Source: Branchiostoma floridae
Taxonomy: Eukaryota > Chordata > Leptocardii > Amphioxiformes > Branchiostomatidae
Direction: 5' to 3'
NCBI RefSeq assembly: GCF_000003815.2
Contig: NC_049994.1
Coordinates: forward strand, 8,453,320 to 8,517,319
Length of the DNA stretch: 64,000 nucleotides
Below are positions 61,201 through 64,000 of this stretch, piece after piece (within the stretch, counting starts at the first letter, position 1; each line of letters starts with the position of its first letter). Made by a program: the position numbers and the translations under genes. The notes beneath the pieces were generated by a model. It saw nothing but the letters and a program-made list of their open reading frames with translations, had not been told where the DNA came from and searched no databases.

Positions 61201-61416
61201 TACAATAATGTAGTTTTGAAGACTTTGAGTCTCCGATATTACAACATATCAGTACCATACTGTGATATGATCTTAGTACACGTCGAGAAATATAAACCGC
61301 CCCCCTCCCCACAACACAAGGAAACAAAAATAACCTTCGACGTAGATGACAAAAACGGCGTTGTTCTGCTTTGCCTCTCCGATAGCTGCAGGGATGGGAC
61401 CTTGATGCCACCTCAT
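52462..61416 (-). CDS. UBXN4: UBX domain-containing protein 4 (erasin), ER-associated p97 adaptor
   Basis: UBXN4 recruits p97/VCP to the ER membrane in ER-associated degradation. Exons: 61416-61335, 60608-60503, (one short exon not found), 58770-58652, 58233-58011, 57574-57484, about 57107-57047, 56543-56433, 55817-55648, 55173-55071, 54763-54638, 53536-53331, 52612-52462. The N-terminus MRWHQGPIPAAIGEAKQN with WEDGTVKKACQE and PSTFFIGDNGVPLEV is the UAS/thioredoxin-like part. A Pro/Glu-rich linker, then a long charged coiled coil (ARDREERAARYKQEKEERE), leads to the UBX domain (ARLQFRLPDGSS, TTFPRRQFT carrying the FPR p97-binding loop). A hydrophobic hairpin (MDMVWLVLSPLAALWRFL) anchors the protein, and it ends NTYNGNSTQQM, nearly identical to vertebrates. 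A 9-nt microexon GATGGAAAG at 57286-57278 would join the phases around 57484 and 57107; this is tentative. Confidence 0.93.
53565..53770 (+). mobile_element. tRNA-derived SINE in a UBXN4 intron
   Basis: Plus-strand head with A-box-like TGGTCGAGCGGGTAGAG and B-box-like GAGTTCGATCCCC about 35 bp apart, then an AT-rich body. Opposite in orientation to UBXN4. It begins about 30 bp from the start of the exon ending at 53331. Confidence 0.75.
54233..54602 (+). repeat. About 360-bp dispersed repeat, copy 2 of 2
   Basis: Partner of 47755-48115, same orientation, in a UBXN4 intron. It ends about 35 bp from the UBX-domain exon 54763-54638. Confidence 0.85.
54877..55056. mobile_element. Fold-back in a UBXN4 intron
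   Basis: Arms GCGTTAATGACCCGCC / GGCGGGTCAATAACCC and a shared inner block GCCTGGTCCTTTGCTATAACC with its inverse. About 180 bp. It occupies most of the short intron between the two UBX exons. Confidence 0.8.
55258..55612. repeat. Minisatellite of (CA)n plus CCTGTCCCTGGTGCTGAA units
   Basis: Five good copies of a motif around CTAAYATRCCTGTCCYTGGTG, separated by (CA)n runs; unit length about 45-75 bp. The array lies in the UBXN4 intron next to the coiled-coil exon 55817-55648. Read on the UBXN4 strand each unit carries GGACAGGTATGTTAG, a good donor-like sequence. Confidence 0.9.
56214..56397. mobile_element. GGGCCC-terminus fold-back, copy 2
   Basis: Second full copy of the element at 30302-30480: ends TTGCAAACCAGGGCCCGGCC and the inverse, interior ATGGGCACTATTTGTGTATA. 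Ends about 35 bp before the UBXN4 exon at 56433. Confidence 0.75.
56580..56925. repeat. CCAAT/ATTGG-rich minisatellite in a UBXN4 intron
   Basis: Nine degenerate units of about 30-40 bp, each centred on CAATATGATTGG, several also with ATCCAATGG. It lies just upstream (on the gene strand) of the exon 56543-56433. Both orientations of the CCAAT box recur at short spacing. Confidence 0.9.
58997..59153. mobile_element. CTCCAAGCAG fold-back, related copy
   Basis: Shares the CTCCAAGCAG end and the CCAAGGAGTGTGTTTGGC / CTCCTTGGCCAG interior with 35968-36130. The right terminus is degraded. In the long UBXN4 intron 2 region. Confidence 0.6.
60168..60353. mobile_element. Long hairpin MITE in UBXN4 intron
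   Basis: The arms start TAAAGCCTATATCCCACATC and end with its inverse, continuing through CAGACCGGAAGTGTG and TCAAAGGTGC. About 60-bp near-perfect arms, 185 bp in total. No coding content. Confidence 0.85.
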
Positions 61417-61903
61417 GTTGCAACCGTACCGTCAAGAACACCGGGAAAATGCTGAAATTCTACAAAATCTGGAGTTTGACGCTTTTTTCTACGCCACACT
61501 TTCGCAAAACACGTAATCCGGATGTCTTGCTTTCACTTCACCGTGGTGCACTGTGGGATATATAGCTGTTCAGTGTTTCCATATTTTTGCCTAAAAATAC
61601 AAGTACACTAAAACTCAAATTCTATCAAACATAAATGTATTTTAGTACCCCAACTTTATTAAGTTTAAATACTTATTCTGTTATATTTATAGATATCCTT
61701 TATCGTCTGCTCTATTAAGTAATATACGGATTTATTGTTCTCTTTTTTAGACAGGCATAAAATAGGTCTCGCTGAACACCTGAGATCACCTGATCGTACG
61801 ATGTTGTAGACAATATGGCTGACAGTCCAGTTTCTATTTGTCTTTTTCGGCGATAAAAAATTGTTTCTCTTTTAATCTTTTTTCCACTTCAACTTTAGCT
61901 TAG

Positions 61904-61936
61904 ATGAACTCTACCGTCGTCATGTCTATCAATACG
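61904..61936 (+). CDS. Possible first exon of a divergent gene
   Basis: ATG followed by ten sense codons (MNSTVVMSINT) and a good ACG/GTATGT donor, 488 bp from the UBXN4 start and on the opposite strand. No continuing exon was recognised within the remaining 2 kb. Chance is possible. Confidence 0.22.
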
Positions 61937-62804
61937 GTATGTTCCTGTTATTTTCATTCCTCATTTTCTACTTGAATTAGTAAATCTAGAGAGGAATAAT
62001 TCCTCAATTTGAAAGATTTAGTTTTCGACATGTGAAAAATTATAATGTCGCATGTAATGATTTAATGTTTGTGTACCATGACGTTGTGTGTTGTAAGACC
62101 TTTTGCATGACCTTACTGAACTTCAGGAGAGTCACATGATCGTGAGCAAAGTACTTGTACAGAATATTGCTAGTGCACTAGAGCTGGCAGAAGTGTATAG
62201 ATCATGTGATCTTTAGTGTTTCACGAACTTCATCACAATACAGGTGAAAAGACTGACTTCTGAAAAAGGTAACATTTGTTAAACAGGTCTTTTAACTTAC
62301 ATTCTTACTTTTGTGACAGTTTGATTGTCTATTGTGTAAATGAAACGTTTAGGGTAAGTTCATTTCAGGATTTGTAAAGAGTTGTAACTTACTACATATC
62401 CAATTTACAAGTTTGATGCCAAATGTAATGAGGAAGCAAAATTTGCAACAAAAATTCAATTTCTTTCTAGATCTAGTGATAAAAGGTCCCATTAGAAATC
62501 TCTTGTGTGATTCCTTCAATGATTTGTAGGTTGAGATTGTTAAAAGAAGCACTGATAAAACTGATTTGCAAAATTCCACTAACAACTTTGTGGAGCGTCG
62601 ATTAAGGTAAGACATCAAGGTAACAAGATACGTCACTGGCGAAAGATAACGGATGTTATCTGAAACGTCTGGTGATGGAAGCCTGTCTGATACAAGTAAG
62701 AAGCCTGTGTCATAATGATGATATGGAAAATTATCACCCGGTTCGGAACTCCCATATCGAACATTATCGCGACCCAGGTATGACATAAAATAAGATATGA
62801 CACT

Positions 62805-62890
62805 AGTGAAAGATGACAGATGTTATCTGAAACGTCTCACTGTTTCCAAAATCATATCCAGTTGTTTGAGTAATTGCTATTTGGCGTAAC
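62805..62890 (-). repeat. Inverted copy of the 35318-type dispersed repeat
   Basis: The minus strand matches 35325-35400 closely (CAACTGGATATGATTTTGGA, then AACAGTGAGACGTTTCAGA). It directly abuts the downstream end of the 5S-linked element. Confidence 0.75.
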
Positions 62891-63047
62891 TTTAGTTTAT
62901 GTTATAATAATATCGGGTGTATTTTGCAGCCAGTAGGTACCCAAAGTGAGGGTAATGAGGCTGTTTAACGTGGTCGAGGCACCTCCTCGAGCACGGGACC
63001 CCCGTTTTACGTCCCTCCCGGAAGACGATTTCGTATAAGCTTCGTGA

Positions 63048-63165
63048 GGCTACAGCAATTCGGACGTCCTTGGTTGGTCCCCCATCCAAGTACTATCCGG
63101 ACCGCGCATTGCTTAACTTCCGAGATCGAGGAATCAGGTGTACCAATACGCCACGCGGCCGTAGT
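63048..63165 (-). mobile_element. 5S rRNA-derived sequence (SINE head or 5S pseudogene)
   Basis: Minus strand, about 118 nt, the length of 5S rRNA. It starts ACTACGGCCGCG and contains GATCTCGGAAGTTAAGCAAT and TAGTACTTGGATGGGGGACC, the internal control boxes A and C, then ends GCTGTAGCC. It departs from a functional 5S gene at several positions (GGACCAACCAAGG in place of the usual GTGACCGCCTGGG). A conserved-looking body (GGGAGGGACGTAAAACGGGG) follows to about 62895, so a 5S-headed SINE (SINE3-like) is more likely than a lone 5S gene. Confidence 0.75.
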
Positions 63166-63597
63166 ATATAAAAGTCTTTTAATCTTAAGTAACAAGACGA
63201 TCTCAATAATGTCACAGTGACGCAGTGGGAGGCAAATACAGGTGGGAGGCAAAAATATTACTTTACTTGTTCCTTTTAGTAGCTAGTCATATGATCTAAT
63301 TTGCATATTGATCAGTTATCTAATGTTAATATGTTAATTTTGGCAGCCTGTTGTGTATTACTGGCAACCTGTCCATGAACAAAACAGACTGTTTGCTTGT
63401 ACAGAAAAAGCTTATATTTCTGTAAAGTAGATGTTTCTGTAAAATATAAAAATTCTTCACTGTAAAATGATATTTTTCCCAAATCTCTGAACTTCAATTC
63501 CCTAAAATCTTCATTATGTTATTCACAATACCTGCCTGTGGTAATAAAACTCATTCAAAAATCATTTTATAAACTCAGTCTGCAAGATTTAAAATCA

Positions 63598-63748
63598 CTT
63601 TGCATAGATTATGATAATGAGCTGACCTGACACCAAGGTAATATAGTACTAGTACTTAACTCTGCATAGATTATGATAATGAGCTGACCTAACACCAGGG
63701 TAATACAGTACTTAACTCTGCATAGATTATGATAATGAGTTGACCTTA
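63598..63748 (+). repeat. About 60-bp tandem repeat, 2.5 units
   Basis: Three occurrences of TGCATAGATTATGATAATGA followed by GYTGACCT, the first two with the full TAATAYAGTACTTAACTC end. Confidence 0.92.
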
Positions 63749-64000
63749 ACAGCTCTGACACCTGTCGTTTACATAACATGGTCCAATAGGTAGCCCACTG
63801 GCCTTAGTGTGTAAGCAATGTAAACTCGTTATAGAGGACAAAGTCCACTCTACATCACATCATGATCACATGATCCTGCTAAACTGCCTGGCCACCATTT
63901 TGTACAACCACAGAAAGTTCCCCTTTTTTGCGGCCATTTTAGGAAATGCCACTTCTTAATTTGAGTTGGATTTCTTCTCAAGTCAAGTCCTGGTTTTCTC

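Larger units (their letters stand above)
61937..64000. other. Repeat-rich right end
   Basis: No coding exon supported. Holds the inverted copies of the 35318-type repeat (62622-62690, 62805-62890), a block shared with 17575-17640 (62735-62795), the 5S-derived element and a 60-bp tandem repeat. Confidence 0.6.

Noticed and set aside
63048-63165. Functional 5S rRNA gene
   Set aside because: The control boxes are kept, but several conserved 5S positions differ and no T-run terminator follows; the sequence continues into an unrelated body.

Overview
The window looks like one stretch of a repeat-rich animal genome, most likely a cephalochordate (Branchiostoma, amphioxus). This is inference from three things: intron-rich genes with GT-AG junctions, a chordate gene set (a PADI gene and an HHAT/HHATL acyltransferase that match vertebrate proteins domain by domain but are clearly diverged), and intergenic DNA crowded with fold-back and tRNA- or 5S-derived repeats. 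There is no bacterial, plasmid or CRISPR signature. One assembly gap (898-1120) lies inside the first gene.

Layout. 171-6525, minus: protein-arginine deiminase (PADI), running off the left edge. 9318-13314, minus: two tandem paralogous small coiled-coil genes that I do not recognise. 15496-21649, minus: an 11-exon HHAT/HHATL-family membrane acyltransferase that lacks the catalytic histidine. 24367-39732, plus: selenium-binding protein 1 / methanethiol oxidase (SELENBP1), with three candidate ATGG first exons spread over about 6.4 kb. The first intron of the longest form carries an intact 385-codon ORF resembling a herpesvirus-type (C76) deubiquitinase, preceded by a 42-bp minisatellite. 41189-45240, minus: D-aspartate/D-amino-acid oxidase, ending in a peroxisomal SRL signal and convergent with SELENBP1. 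49064-49822, minus: an intronless MS4A/CD20-like four-span membrane protein. 52462-61416, minus: UBXN4 (erasin/UBXD2), an ER-associated p97 adaptor. A possible divergent first exon lies at 61904-61936.

Between and inside the genes are many non-autonomous elements: three copies of one TTCGCGG-rich fold-back family, a pogo-like MITE with TA duplications, a fold-back with a 10-bp flanking duplication, tRNA-derived SINEs, a 5S-rRNA-derived sequence, and several tandem arrays in UBXN4 introns. The genes do not form an operon or an obvious shared pathway. SELENBP1 and the D-amino-acid oxidase are both H2O2-producing oxidases and end tail to tail, but I see this only as a neighbourhood observation. 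Perfect TGACGTCA palindromes occur 125-190 bp upstream of the start codons of three of the genes.

Exon boundaries were read by eye from reading frame, splice consensus and matching phase. Where all phases close (HHAT/HHATL-like, SELENBP1, D-amino-acid oxidase, coiled-coil gene B) the models should be good to a base or so. PADI and UBXN4 each lack internal exons that I could not place.
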